Source of the DNA: Falciphora oryzae
Lineage: Eukaryota; Ascomycota; Sordariomycetes; Magnaporthales; Magnaporthaceae
NCBI GenBank assembly: GCA_000733355.1
Contig: JNVV01000080.1
Location: 123,566 to 157,249, forward strand
DNA: 33,684 nt
Direction of reading: 5' to 3'
Shown here: positions 1 to 9,665 of the stretch, one piece after another
Numbering within the stretch: position 1 is the stretch's first letter
How the letters are laid out: every line of letters starts with the position of its first letter
Notes under the pieces: model-generated
Database searches by the model: none
Seen by the model: only the letters and a program-made list of their open reading frames with translations
Told to the model about the DNA's origin: nothing
Program-made: the position numbers and the translations under genes

Positions 1-519
1 TCAGATGCAAGCCACAGAGGCGGACCCGAACCGCACGCGGAGCAACGGCCCCGGAAGCGGGCACCCACCAAAAGCTGAATCACCCAAAGTCACGAAGCAA
101 AACGCCGGACCCGGAGGGCCCGCCCGCGGCTGGGACCCGGAGCAGAGCCGGGCCAACTCACGCGAAGAAGCCACATCAGGACGCCACAACACGAGTACCA
201 ACACAGACGTTCCGCCACGAGGGCGAGACCCGGCACCGAGGCGCTGCCCCGGAGCAACACACCCTCATTCCCTTACGTACTTTCCTTTTGTTCCACTGAT
301 CACAAGGACGCTTCCACGACGGAACCCTTACGAGCAGTCGCATGAAGACAAGCAGACGGTACCACTGTTCAACACAGCAGGACCGTATACGAAGAGCAGA
401 CATGGTTTTTACTCCCAGGCTCCGAAGCGGGGGCGACACGCACCCGAGGACGAGTTCAAGGGTTTTTACATGTAAATACTACATAGTAGAGGCACCGAGG
501 TCTTTTACAGACATAACGG
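1..519. other. GC-rich stretch, no recognised gene
   Basis: A GC-rich stretch with long open frames on both strands, the longest at 5-475 on plus. The translations are rich in Pro, Arg and Gly and match no family I recognise. They look like by-products of base composition, or the edge of a feature that starts to the left of the window. An abrupt change to AT-rich sequence follows near 520. Confidence 0.4.
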
Positions 520-900
520 ACGTATGAATATATATATATATTTTACTAACAAACTTTTTATATAGGAAAAACTTTTAACTTTTTTATTTAAATAAAAAAA
601 ATAGTTATAAATATACAGTTTTACGTAAAGGAAAGCCCTTTTAAAACTTTATATTAATGTAAATACCCGGGTTTCATTCAATCTAAATTTAAAGATTTAT
701 TTTACTTTATTCTTTCGTAAAATTAGTATGTATTTTGCACCTTCAACTTTGAGCCGGAATCCCTAGCCCTATAAGGCTTTTAAAAATACAAACTTGCCTT
801 GTTACAAAGCCTTTAAAAAAACGCTTTCGATTGGTTTTGGGTTTGCATTTGTGCGATTTTATTTCGATTTGCTATTGCGGATTGAAAACGGTACGTTTTG
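520..900. other. AT-rich block, probably RIP-degraded relic
   Basis: The composition switches sharply to runs of A and T with many TA steps, and no coding frame survives. In filamentous ascomycetes such islands between GC-rich DNA are usually transposons mutated by repeat-induced point mutation (RIP). No parent element can be named from what remains. Confidence 0.45.
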
Positions 901-1460
901 GCGATTTAGTATGGGAATCGGGGTGGCCGGAAGTGGGGGGGTGGCGCAAAGTAGGGGTCTTGACTTACGTCCCGGATTCGCTGAGCCCTTTTTCGCGCAT
1001 CCTCCAAATCGCCATTATCGATAAGTATCACCGCAGAAACGAGTGCGGCTAAGGCGGACTCCTTCTTCCACTTCTTGATTGGAAGCACCTCGACGTGGAG
1101 GCCCTCGACCGGGACCAAGGCGGACTGACCAGCGGGCCTGGCTGAATCCATCTCGTGCTCCAAACGGCGTAGGATAAAGTGACCTAGGAGACCACTGCGG
1201 TCGGGATTTTCGTTTTCGTAAGCAGTATTGTTCCGGGTGGGAACTACAATCTGAGCGTCTCAGGTAGGGTGGGCGCCGCGGAAAGCAAGGTCGTACTAGG
1301 AGCTGCCCTCCTGGATCACAGCGAGGATTGGCTTCCCGTCTATGTAAGCGGTTCGAGCGTCGCAAGTGTCACACGGAAGAACCTGCGGACTCACCTAATC
1401 GGCCCCACAGAAGGTCCGGGAACCGGTATAGGTGCCCAACGGCCCCGAGGCCCAAAGGCC

Positions 1461-1744
1461 GAAGGCCGGAAGGGCAGTGTGAATCATATACTCAATACTT
1501 AGCACGGATCACAGGCTGGTTTATATAAACCCTGCCATCTCCTATGTCCTCCATGAAAGATTCCTTCTTCCTTAAGCATCTCTTAAGCCCATAGAAAGAT
1601 TATCTGCAATATAGAGATCCTTCTCCAAGCCGTCTTTGACCCCTTGTTACAGATTCCTTCTTCCTTAAGCATCTCTTAAGCCCATAGAAAGATTATCTGC
1701 AATATAGAGATCCTTCTCCAAGCCGTCTTTGACCCCTTGTTACA
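1461..1744 (-). mobile_element. LTR-like repeat, copy A (minus orientation)
   Basis: Read on minus from 1744, the sequence begins TGTAACAAGGGGTCAAAGAC, has a TATA-like TTTATATAAACC about 220 bases in, and stays alignable to about 1461. The same sequence occurs on plus from 33488, so the two copies are inverted across the window. A TG start and an internal TATA box suit a long terminal repeat of a fungal retrotransposon, but no gag or pol is visible beside either copy. Copy A carries T or A at several sites where the other copy has C or G, three of the six in CpA/TpG context, as expected after RIP. It could be a solo LTR or another kind of element end. Confidence 0.55.
1559..1744. repeat. Perfect 93-bp tandem duplication
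   Basis: Bases 1559-1651 and 1652-1744 appear identical, each running from GATTCCTTCTTCC to CCCCTTGTTACA. The unit is exactly the terminal ~93 bp of the LTR-like repeat. The related copy at 33488 has the unit once, so the duplication is private to this copy and, being perfect, is recent or has been homogenised. Confidence 0.9.
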
Positions 1745-1753
1745 GCAAGACAC

Positions 1754-1978
1754 CTAGTCTAGCGTGACGTCGTAGGTGTCGGCAGAAGTGATGGCTTGGC
1801 CGAGCACAAAATGGCAGTCTGACGTAACGCAAACGACCGGGGAGAATGCACGAACGTTAGTTGCCGTAAGTTTCGTGTTGTCGTTGTTAATCTTATCGAG
1901 GACCGCGCGACCAGCAGCCTTCTGGGCGTCAGTAAATCCCATGCAGCGGCCCAAAATTGCGCCTATCTCATCGATCAT
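1754..1978 (-). CDS. Hypothetical protein fragment next to the LTR-like repeat
   Basis: A 74-codon frame starts MIDEIGAILGRCMGF and ends DTYDVTLD, ten bases from the end of the LTR-like repeat. Its amino-acid make-up is balanced, with plausible helices and two Cys near VVCVTSDCHF, and it reads more like protein than most frames here. The frame stays open for five codons above the Met and then meets a TAA, so it may be a last exon whose upstream part is lost or lies behind an intron. I do not recognise the family. Confidence 0.25.
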   Translation of the reverse strand: MIDEIGAILGRCMGFTDAQKAAGRAVLDKINNDNTKLTATNVRAFSPVVCVTSDCHFVLGQAITSADTYDVTLD

Positions 1979-2314
1979 AGCCTGGAATGCCTTTTATGAG
2001 ATCGACATCTATCACCAAACGCCTTATTAGCCATGCTCAATGATTTGTGTGTAAAGTGACGTATTTTAAACCTAGCTTGCGGCAGAAGAGTTGCGATCGG
2101 CGTGGGATTTGGGGTAAAGCGGGAAGGACTGCCGCGACCGATTTGCCGCAGAACGCCAGTTAGTAATCGGACATCGATCGTTTCGGGGGGAGGGCAGGCA
2201 AATGATACCAACAATCTCCTTCGGCAATAGCAGCACGAGCAGAGGGAGTCTGAAAAGACCTGCAGGACTGGATGCAGGTGTCAAAGATTGGAGAGGCCGA
2301 AGGTATTAACTACC

Positions 2315-2330
2315 TAGGTAGGTAGGTAGG
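2315..2330. repeat. TAGG microsatellite (4 units)
   Basis: Four copies of TAGG in a row sit within CCTAGGTAGGTAGGTAGG. Short arrays of this kind are common in intergenic DNA of Sordariomycetes. It lies beyond the 3' end of the RING-H2 gene. Confidence 0.8.
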
Positions 2331-2758
2331 CACCTAGCTAGAATCTACAAGCGTGCGAGGCAGGCGAAGTGGAAAATTGAAGTTGCTGCAACAAAAAGGA
2401 TCCAAACGGAGAAGATGCAATTCGTGGCGCCCGTCGCTCCTTCCCCGTGCATTCCCGGTGTTGTGGCAGCAGCCCCTTCCACCACCCGGGCAAAATCGCC
2501 CTCGTCTAGCCGCCGCCAACGCCCCGCCACCGCCACCACAATCCTAACCGCTTGCCACCACCGGCCACAGCCTTTCGGGCGCCCCTTCAAGCGACGCGGC
2601 CGTCTGCGGCACCGAGTCGAGCCCCTAGCGGGCTACCACCGTTGATGAAGTGCCGATCCCCGACGGCATACAGAACGTCGTCGACGTAGAGGAGGGCGGT
2701 GTGAATCGCGCTGGGCGTGGGGCGGCTGGACCAATTGATTGCGAGGGAGATAGGGCGT

Positions 2759-3308
2759 TTACACTGCACTATGGCCTAAATAGACAGACCTACAGACAGG
2801 GCAATCGTAACGCTCCATCAGAAACCAAGAGGTCAAGCACTGGGAATGGAACATGTGCTTGCAGGTATTGAGACTCAGGATCTCCTGGTTCGAGGGCGGT
2901 TCGCGCGCTGCCTGTGGCAACACGGCGACCGGCTCAGATATTGCTGCTGAGGCCGTCCTTGTGGGATACAGCTGCGCTAGGCAGATGGGACTTTTTGGCC
3001 ATCGATGGTTAGAAAGCAGACGCTTTAGCACCTAGAAACACAAGCTGGACTTACCACACCAGGTCTTGCTGACCCAAGTCTCCTCCGGTTCTTTTCACCG
3101 GGCTCGTGACGGATCGCAATCTCCGACGTGCCTCGCGGAACTGTAATGGTGGATGGAATTTCCGCGAATTTGAAACCGAAACACAAACTCTGCTCAAAGC
3201 GTCAGCTGACTGTGGCACTCGATGGCCGGGAACAGATGCTGCCTACACAGGGCCGAATATGAGCAGGAAAGAGAGAATCACAAGACAAGAGATCGCTGTC
3301 CTGTCCAT
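2759..3308 (-). CDS. Small membrane-anchored RING-H2 protein, with an in-frame TAG
   Basis: Exon 1 is 3308-3055 and exon 2 is 2990-2759. The 64-bp intron has a GTAAGT donor, a CTAAC branch site and an unusual AAG acceptor. Splicing creates the first zinc-ligand Cys across the junction, giving CPIC, followed by CKHMFHSQC and CPVC. This is the complete C-C-C-H-H-C-C-C order of a RING-H2 finger, a domain usually found in E3 ubiquitin ligases that recruit an E2 enzyme. The N-terminus, MDRTAISC then a hydrophobic run to about residue 20, would be a signal anchor or signal peptide. Codon 22 is TAG (3245-3243), after which the frame stays open to the end, 161 codons in all counting the TAG. CAG to TAG is a RIP-type change. 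The gene may be dead, mis-sequenced, or have another 5' structure. The RING call is firm; the intact product is not. Confidence 0.6.
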
Positions 3309-3319
3309 GGTTAGATAAT

Positions 3320-4470
3320 AGCATAGGGAAGAATTGCTGGACGCACGAGATCCTCAGGATTAGGAAGCTGCTGCCACTATCATATACGAATGCCAATACA
3401 CTTTCCACATGCCCGCGCCACGACTTGGTGGTGTGCCCTTTGAATGATCACGCCACAACATGCGACTCAAAATACCTTCTGCTTGGCGCCAACTTTCAAG
3501 TCGGCATAGTTTGCCTTAACAAGCATTTATGCTCAGTCTTTTGGACGATGCCCAGCCGGCTGTGACAACGATCCCGAACGGCGACAGGACGGGGTCGCGT
3601 AGCCTGCCAATTCCCGCTCCTTAGTTTACGGCGGCTGATACATGGGGAATCCAGGTGTCCATGTATAAATCACTACGCTTAGATGACGTAAGTCCCATTT
3701 GTCTCACATCTTTGAGCAGAGAGATTTGTCACAGACTGCACCATGTCGGCAGAGCTACGGTGGCCGGAGGCCAGGAGGGCCTCGAAGGTTCCAGGGACGA
3801 ACCCAGGAGATCCCGGCCAGCTATCTACTACGGCTGCCAGGTATAAGATCCTGGCACTCCGCTCCCCCTCACGGGAGGAGGGACGGAGGGGTAGGATCTA
3901 GCAATGCAATACAGCACCCACTTACCTCTACTACGTCCTGTACCGTGCCCCGTCTTACCAATCTGTTACAGAGAAGTCGGGAGGAAGCGGTGGAAAGGTA
4001 CGCGAGCACGTGCTGAAAGTCGTGAAGGCCGTAAATGAAGGCCGGAGGCGTTGGTAGTCGTAGCAGTGGTGGTTGTAATCGTCTGGTCTGGATGCGGGGT
4101 TTTTTTTTTGAGAGGGGGGCAACCCTCGGCAAAAACAAGCTTCACAAGCTTTTAGGACCTAACGATTTGGTGCATAATGTGGCTGGGCAAGCGCTGGTGT
4201 GTGTGAGGGAAGGGCATTGGACGGAGAGCTTTGAGCCGGCGGAAAAGTAAAGGAGGTCGGCTTCCTGCGGATTAGGCAGCGTGAGTGGTCCAAGGTCGAT
4301 GCATGGCAGTGTCACTAGCCCAAATCTCAGCGTAGTGACTAGGGAAGCACGGTAGAAGTGGGGGGAACCGCCCTGGAACCAGCAGCAATTTTGGACGTCC
4401 ACTTTTGGCACGCAGACCGGAGATTGCCGGAACGGGAAATAAACTCGGAGTAGACTGTCAAAGCAGTCGA
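3320..4470. other. Intergenic stretch, nothing recognised
   Basis: The open frames here (for example 3699-4016 plus and 3869-4138 minus) overlap one another, have no domain signatures and no convincing splice signals. The sequence contains a run of ten T near 4100. Confidence 0.4.
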
Positions 4471-4481
4471 GGGCAGAGAAA

Positions 4482-4832
4482 TTGGAGGAGCAGAAAGATG
4501 ATATTCGGAGTAGGTTGGAGGCCGGAGGCCTGGCCCTGCAGAGATTTGGGATATCTCTGTGCGGGATCCACCTTGTGGAGCCTCCGCCCTTATCTGACGA
4601 TAAGGGTCTCCAGTCCCAACTCCTCTATCTACAGTCAAGGCCCTACTGGCCGTGCCAGGCAGGTTCCCGCCTTGGAACCCTTCCACGTGTATCCATATTG
4701 CCACAGGCGTGTCCGAACCGCCAACCCAGCGCCTTGGGCGAGGACGTCGAGGGGTTAGTTTTGCGGCGAGTCATTGGTCCAAACATAGATCGCGGGTCTG
4801 TCGCTAAATTGTACAAATACCTTGAGTTTTGA
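4482..4832 (+). CDS. Hypothetical short ORF (weak)
   Basis: A 116-codon frame starts with a charged, helix-like segment (MEEQKDDIRSRLEAGGLALQ) that also reads open for about 17 codons above the Met, back to a TAA. The later part is rich in Leu, Pro and Arg without a recognisable fold. It could be a fragment of a decayed gene. There is no strong start context and no partner gene. Confidence 0.2.
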   Translation: MEEQKDDIRSRLEAGGLALQRFGISLCGIHLVEPPPLSDDKGLQSQLLYLQSRPYWPCQAGSRLGTLPRVSILPQACPNRQPSALGEDVEGLVLRRVIGPNIDRGSVAKLYKYLEF

Positions 4833-5112
4833 CAATCAGCTTCATAGAGAAGTTTCGTGTACAGAGACGCAAGACGTTAAAGACTGCGGATATTAGGAAC
4901 ATTATCCTCATGGGGTGATCGGGATCTTTACACAAGGCGCAGGGGATATTATTGGGTAAGTCGGGAGGATTCTGGGTAAACCCAGAGCAGGTATGGCTAT
5001 TGAGGGTAGTTGATCGAGTCTTGTTGAGATGGAAAGACTTTTGAAGAGTGGCTTCCTCGCTGTGAAAGCACGAGCAACAAATATACAATTCTGTTCGTTC
5101 ATCGCACAGCAT
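4804..5112 (-). CDS. Hypothetical small Cys-containing protein (weak)
   Basis: A 102-codon frame has a spaced Cys/His pattern: CCSCFH near residue 12, a Cys near residue 42 (HTCSGF) and an IPCALC pair near residue 57. This is reminiscent of a small zinc-binding domain. The C-terminal third is hydrophobic and less convincing. It lies about 150 bp beyond the terpene synthase stop on the same strand and overlaps the weak plus-strand ORF. I do not recognise the family. Confidence 0.25.
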   Translation of the reverse strand: MLCDERTELYICCSCFHSEEATLQKSFHLNKTRSTTLNSHTCSGFTQNPPDLPNNIPCALCKDPDHPMRIMFLISAVFNVLRLCTRNFSMKLIVKTQGICTI

Positions 5113-5264
5113 CGATGAGTCTTGGCATAAAAGCGCTCTAATAGTCTACGCCAGCCTGTTCCAAATGTTACGGTTGTCGTTGAAGTCAACAGAATCTAGC
5201 CTGAGCTGCAAATTTAAGCGAATATAGTCCAACGAGTGAAAGAAGGAGAGAAAGCAACTGAAAC

Positions 5265-7002
5265 TCAGAGCTGGATGGCGACGGACCCATCGTGCTGGAC
5301 GAGCTTCTTCATGCCGTACCGGTCCGTGTGCAGCGTCCACTTGAGGAAGCCGTGCAGCATCATCTCGAGGCAGGACGCGAACGTCGTCGCGGACTCGGCG
5401 TGCAGGGGGGTGCTGGCGCTTTGGGCCTCGCGGCGGATCGCGCGCGCGGCCTCAACCACGGCGCGTGTCGTCTTCTCGAGCTGCGCCATGGCCCCGGCGA
5501 TGATCTGCTGCGCGTGGCCGCCGCCTCCCACGTCCGCCTCTACGAGGGCGATCGGGATCATGTTGAGGATTGTGCCTTCGGCCTGTTTTGTTGTACCGCA
5601 GGATTTGGGTCAGCGAGAGGCTTTTCATAATGGAAATATTTCGTTTGTGTTTTTCACTGTGAGTTTAGGAGGGACATGATGCAACATACTAGCTCCTTCT
5701 TCAGTGAGAAGATGTCGTTCATACTAGAGGCAGGCCGGCCACGCCCAACGGTTAATAGGTTGTTTCACAACACAATATTTGCATTAATCCGGGCTAGGGA
5801 AGAAAAAATGGTGCTTACATAAGAACGTTCTTGTTAAGTTCGCCTTGCATAATATCGAGTTGGTTCTGGATTGGCTCTGATAGGTCGGACATGCTGATAG
5901 TAGCGTTATTGCCGCACCTCATGCTGAAGCACGTGCAGAAGTTACTCTTTTCGTTAGTAAGTAGGCTCTCATAAGTGAAAATACCAAGATGAAAAATAAT
6001 AGGATAGTCTTGGGGGTGTGTGCAGGTGAGTGAAATCGCGTAAAAGGAATGTCGGTGTAATGAAAATCATAGGACAAAATCAGAAAGGAAAAGTCGTCTT
6101 ACACAGCCAAGGCAGTGTGGATGAGCACACCACCAGAAAAGTATCGCATGCGCCAAAACTCCGCCATGCCCGGGAAGCGGCCCGAGAGGCGCAGGTCCTG
6201 TTCGACGGCTGTGGCGGCGGCGTAGTTGCAGATCTGGTCCCGGAAGCGGCGGATCTCGGCCTCGTCGCAGCGCGCGCGCAGCTCGCGGCCCATGAAGACG
6301 AAGAGGCCCGTGGCCGGCGTGGGCGGGACCAGCGCGCCGTGCTCGTCGGCCCCGAGGTGCTCCCGGCAGCGGCAGCAGCGGCCGTCCTCGGCCGGGTCCT
6401 CGTGGATGCCGAGGTGGTGGCCGATGTACCGGAGCGACTGGGCGCGGTAGGCGTTGCCGAGGCCCATGTCGGAGGCGATGGTGGGCGGCAGGACCGGGCC
6501 GCCGTCGCTGCTGGCGGTTTCGTGGAGGCCGGGGAGCCCCTGGTCGGTCTCGTCGTCCCAGAGGAAGATCCAGATGGTGTAGTGTGCGAAGATGAGGAGA
6601 ATGTCCCACTCCGCGACGGGGAAGAGCCTGTGACGAGGCGGTGGTGGTTTGATATTGGGGCACGGTTAATGGAATTGCTCATGCAATCTGTTTGGTCTCA
6701 TTTTGACTTTGTGTATTCACCCTATAGTTGGCAGATGGAGACGGCGGCATAACTCACGCGCAGGTCAAGTAGGCGACGTCGATGATTTTGGCCTTTTTAA
6801 GAGCCTTGGGGTCTGAGGTCAGACTGGCCAGGATCTCATCCACTTTGGGCACCAGCCGGGCGTAGTGCCGGTTGAAGCCCGAAGGCACGTCGGCGTACAA
6901 TGGAGAAGGGTCGGGCACGCGGACGGTGCAGCCCTTCAGCTTGGCCAGGGCGCTCAAGCCCACGTCGGGAGTGGGATCGATGGTCATGACGAGGGTGGCC
7001 AA
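5265..7002 (-). CDS. Class I terpene synthase (probable sesquiterpene cyclase)
   Basis: There are five exons: 7002-6758, 6627-6103, 5923-5819, 5723-5690 and 5582-5265. All introns have GT-AG ends (130, 179, 95 and 107 bp) and all phases agree, giving 408 aa, a normal size for fungal terpene cyclases. The N-terminus carries the usual GFNRHYARL-type segment near residue 43. The Asp-rich motif WDDETD is at about residue 105. The second metal motif NDIFSLKKE is at about residue 295, encoded by a 34-nt micro-exon, and an RY pair near the C-terminus (TDRYG) matches the diphosphate-contacting pair. These enzymes ionise a prenyl diphosphate with Mg2+ and cyclise the cation. Substrate and product cannot be read from sequence; farnesyl diphosphate is the likeliest substrate by size and family. 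No lesion is visible. It sits near a flavin oxidase, a membrane protein and an SRPBCC-like gene. Confidence 0.9.
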
Positions 7003-7034
7003 GATGACGTGAGGCTATCCCGTTGTAGATGAGT

Positions 7035-7042
7035 GTATATAA
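7035..7042 (-). promoter_or_regulatory. TATA-like element of the terpene synthase
   Basis: On minus the sequence reads CTTATATA, about 33 bases above the chosen ATG at 7002. If used, it leaves a very short 5' leader, so transcription may start elsewhere. The chosen ATG opens the frame leading into conserved N-terminal family sequence. Confidence 0.3.
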
Positions 7043-7099
7043 GAGGGAGGATAGGAGGGAAGGCGGGTGCAAGAACGAGGGAACAACTCAAGGTAGGTG

Positions 7100-9660
7100 A
7101 TGAGGTAGATAGTTAGGTAGCGTTGTTTACTTTATTAATATCCAGCAGGAATGCGCGAGGAACAGGATGGAGTTCACAGGTGGTGCGCGGAGGGTCCGTT
7201 TGTGGTCTGATATCAACTCAACGGATGCCAACAGACGGCACGGCGCCCAGGCAGCTAAGAAAGGAGGGAAGGCGGATGGTCGATAAGGGAGAGAGTCTGG
7301 TTGTGCGGCACGGTGTCGACAAATAACTTCGAGGGGAATAGAAAACAGGCCACCGGGCGTCACGACTCAGCGATGAGACTTCCTATTCCCCCAGCTTGGC
7401 CCGATGCAAGGGATTCCGCCGGCCGCTTACATTTGCGATGTCATCAGTATGCCCTAGCCGCAGGTGGTGATGTGGCAAAGACGGCCGACTGTCAGACGAA
7501 CGCCAAGCCCCGACGCAAGGGCGGCACTCGAGGCAGGGCTGGCATCCCCTGGTGGCCGATCGCTATTTGTTCGCTTCGAGAGACTAAGGCCTGCAGTGCA
7601 GCATCCCTGAGCGAAAAACGGCGTGGGGGGCGGCCCAAAGAGGGAAGAGCTGACGAGCTGGCCAGGCTCACGTCCTCTCACAGACTGTTGCGAGGTGTGA
7701 TATTGACAAAGAAGGAAAGAAGGGTGCTTGTGCAGAAGCAGCCTTTTACGACCTGACTCGGCACAATCCAACCCTGTCCCAACTCCTCGGCTGTGGATCT
7801 CGACCGTCTTCCCAACTTCCTAACTGGCTCTGGTTCAGTGGCTCTCCCGCGGGCAGTCTTTCTGTTACTCCAGCTTGGGGTCTCTGTCAATGGACGGACT
7901 AGCACCTTGCTTTGTCCCATCCCCCGGACCACTCGTTTGTGAGGAGAAAAGAAAAAAAGCAGTGGTAAACAGTCCCGAGCCCCAGGAATGCCAAAGTATC
8001 CCACACAACAGTACAATAAACCGCGGGGCACAAACGGGAAAGGTCCTGCAGGCACTTTGGCTGCCCAGCCCGAAGGACTTATGTTTTGGTCAGGCAGAAG
8101 AAGAAAAATTGGTAATGCGCCTTGTCGTGCCATCGGTGAGCGTGCTTTCGGGGCGGTTAATGGGTCGAAGGATCTGATCGACCGCCCCGTCATGTGCTTT
8201 TGCGGGGTAGGCAGGCAGCATCCGGGTCAGAGTCTGTCGGCAAGGCCAGCGGCGCGAATGGCGGACAAACGTGGCCGCCAGCGACGCCTTGGAGACTGTG
8301 GATAAAGTCAGCACCCGACAGCACGGCACAGCGCGGACTGATCGGCGAGTCCGCTTTCCCGGCCGAATAGTGAACGACGGGGCTGTCTCGAGCCAAAAAC
8401 AACCCTCGAGCACTGCGGGGAGAAAGAGAGACTGGCAGGGCCTGGGGGTAGGCCTCGACTGTGCTCGTCGTTTACGAGGAAAATCCGAGCCGTTAGGTTT
8501 CCACGCATGCTTTCTCGCTTGGCGGACGCCAAGTCGTTGACAGCCGTTGGGGGTGCGGGTCTCGTTATTGTTGCACCATGTGCAAGTTTGTTCGGTCACG
8601 TGTAATTCTGATTAGTAATGGTGCACGAGCTGTGTGGCCGTAGACGCGTTCAGTGCAAATTTTGCAGACCGCTCGTCGAGAGGGACACAGTCGGGCGGAA
8701 CGGAATCAATCAACAATTACGTCAGATCATCTTTGGTCATTACGCTGTGCAACAGTTATCCCTAGCGACTGGGCAGGATAGCTTGAGGGGCTAAGCACGC
8801 TCCTCCTGGCCCGGCCTGTCAGCTTGCCCAGACCCCGCATACTGTCCCCGGCCCCAAGGACGTACCAGAAACACGAATGCAGTGAGCCTGTGCTCTTGGT
8901 ATGGATAGGTACTTGCCGCTTGCTAGGCTCCTGACTGTGCTGAGCAATGCACGGTCCCTTCGTTCCGCTTCACGTAATTAGTCGATGCGGGCCGTTGGCA
9001 ACCATCACACAGCCAAGATGGCGAGCCAGTTTGCGGCCCGCTGGGTGATGAAATTCCCGGACCTCTGCTCTGCCGGTGGCACAGACGCCTCAGAGGGGTA
9101 TCCCGTGCCATTGTGAGGCGATTGGGAGTCTGCGCAGTATGAGAACTGACCGGGCTGGCAGCCTGTGCGAGCTGCCAACCTGTTTCGGCTGCCCCTGCAT
9201 GGGATGCATTCATCCATCACCCCACCGGTGTGACATCGTGGCTTTTCCATTTTGCTCTTGCGGCGCCCTAACACCGGGCAAGCCATCGATCCACCTAAGA
9301 TACGCGAGTTGTAGTACATACATTAATTGTGTGAGCGTTGTCCCCCGCTCCAAAGCACCACATCAAAAAACAAAGAACAAGGAACTTTTCCTTCCCGCTG
9401 TGGTGTAGCGAGATTGCAGCGAAACGTCGCTGAGCACGGCTTTTATCGCGAGCAAATCCTCCGGGTGAAAGCCACGACTCCACGCCTTTTGGACGCGAGG
9501 TTTAGGGAGGGATTCTAACGTTTCAATCCATCGTTTACCCCTTCTCCATGATCGGCCGGCCAGGTAGCTTTTGCATATCGGCTAATCCCCGATGCAACCG
9601 CCACACACACACCCTCCTCCTCTTGGCGTACATAAAAACTCCAAGGACAGGCGACACGGA
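7100..9660. other. Long intergenic stretch without a supported gene
   Basis: About 2.5 kb separate the terpene synthase promoter side from the 3' end of the rhodopsin-domain gene. Frames up to 171 codons exist (7678-8193 and 8090-8599, minus) but lack domains, overlap frames on the other strand and show no splice logic. A CACGTG hexamer lies near 8596. I see no RNA gene or repeat. Confidence 0.4.
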
Positions 9661-9665
9661 CCGTT

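Noticed and set aside
6030..6752. A 240-codon plus-strand frame
   Set aside because: It lies opposite terpene synthase exon 2 and is rich in Ala, Val and Glu without a fold. The minus strand carries conserved motifs and splice sites.
7678..8599. Two long minus-strand frames (171 and 169 codons)
   Set aside because: They overlap each other and opposite frames, have no signal or domain, and there is no splice logic to extend them.
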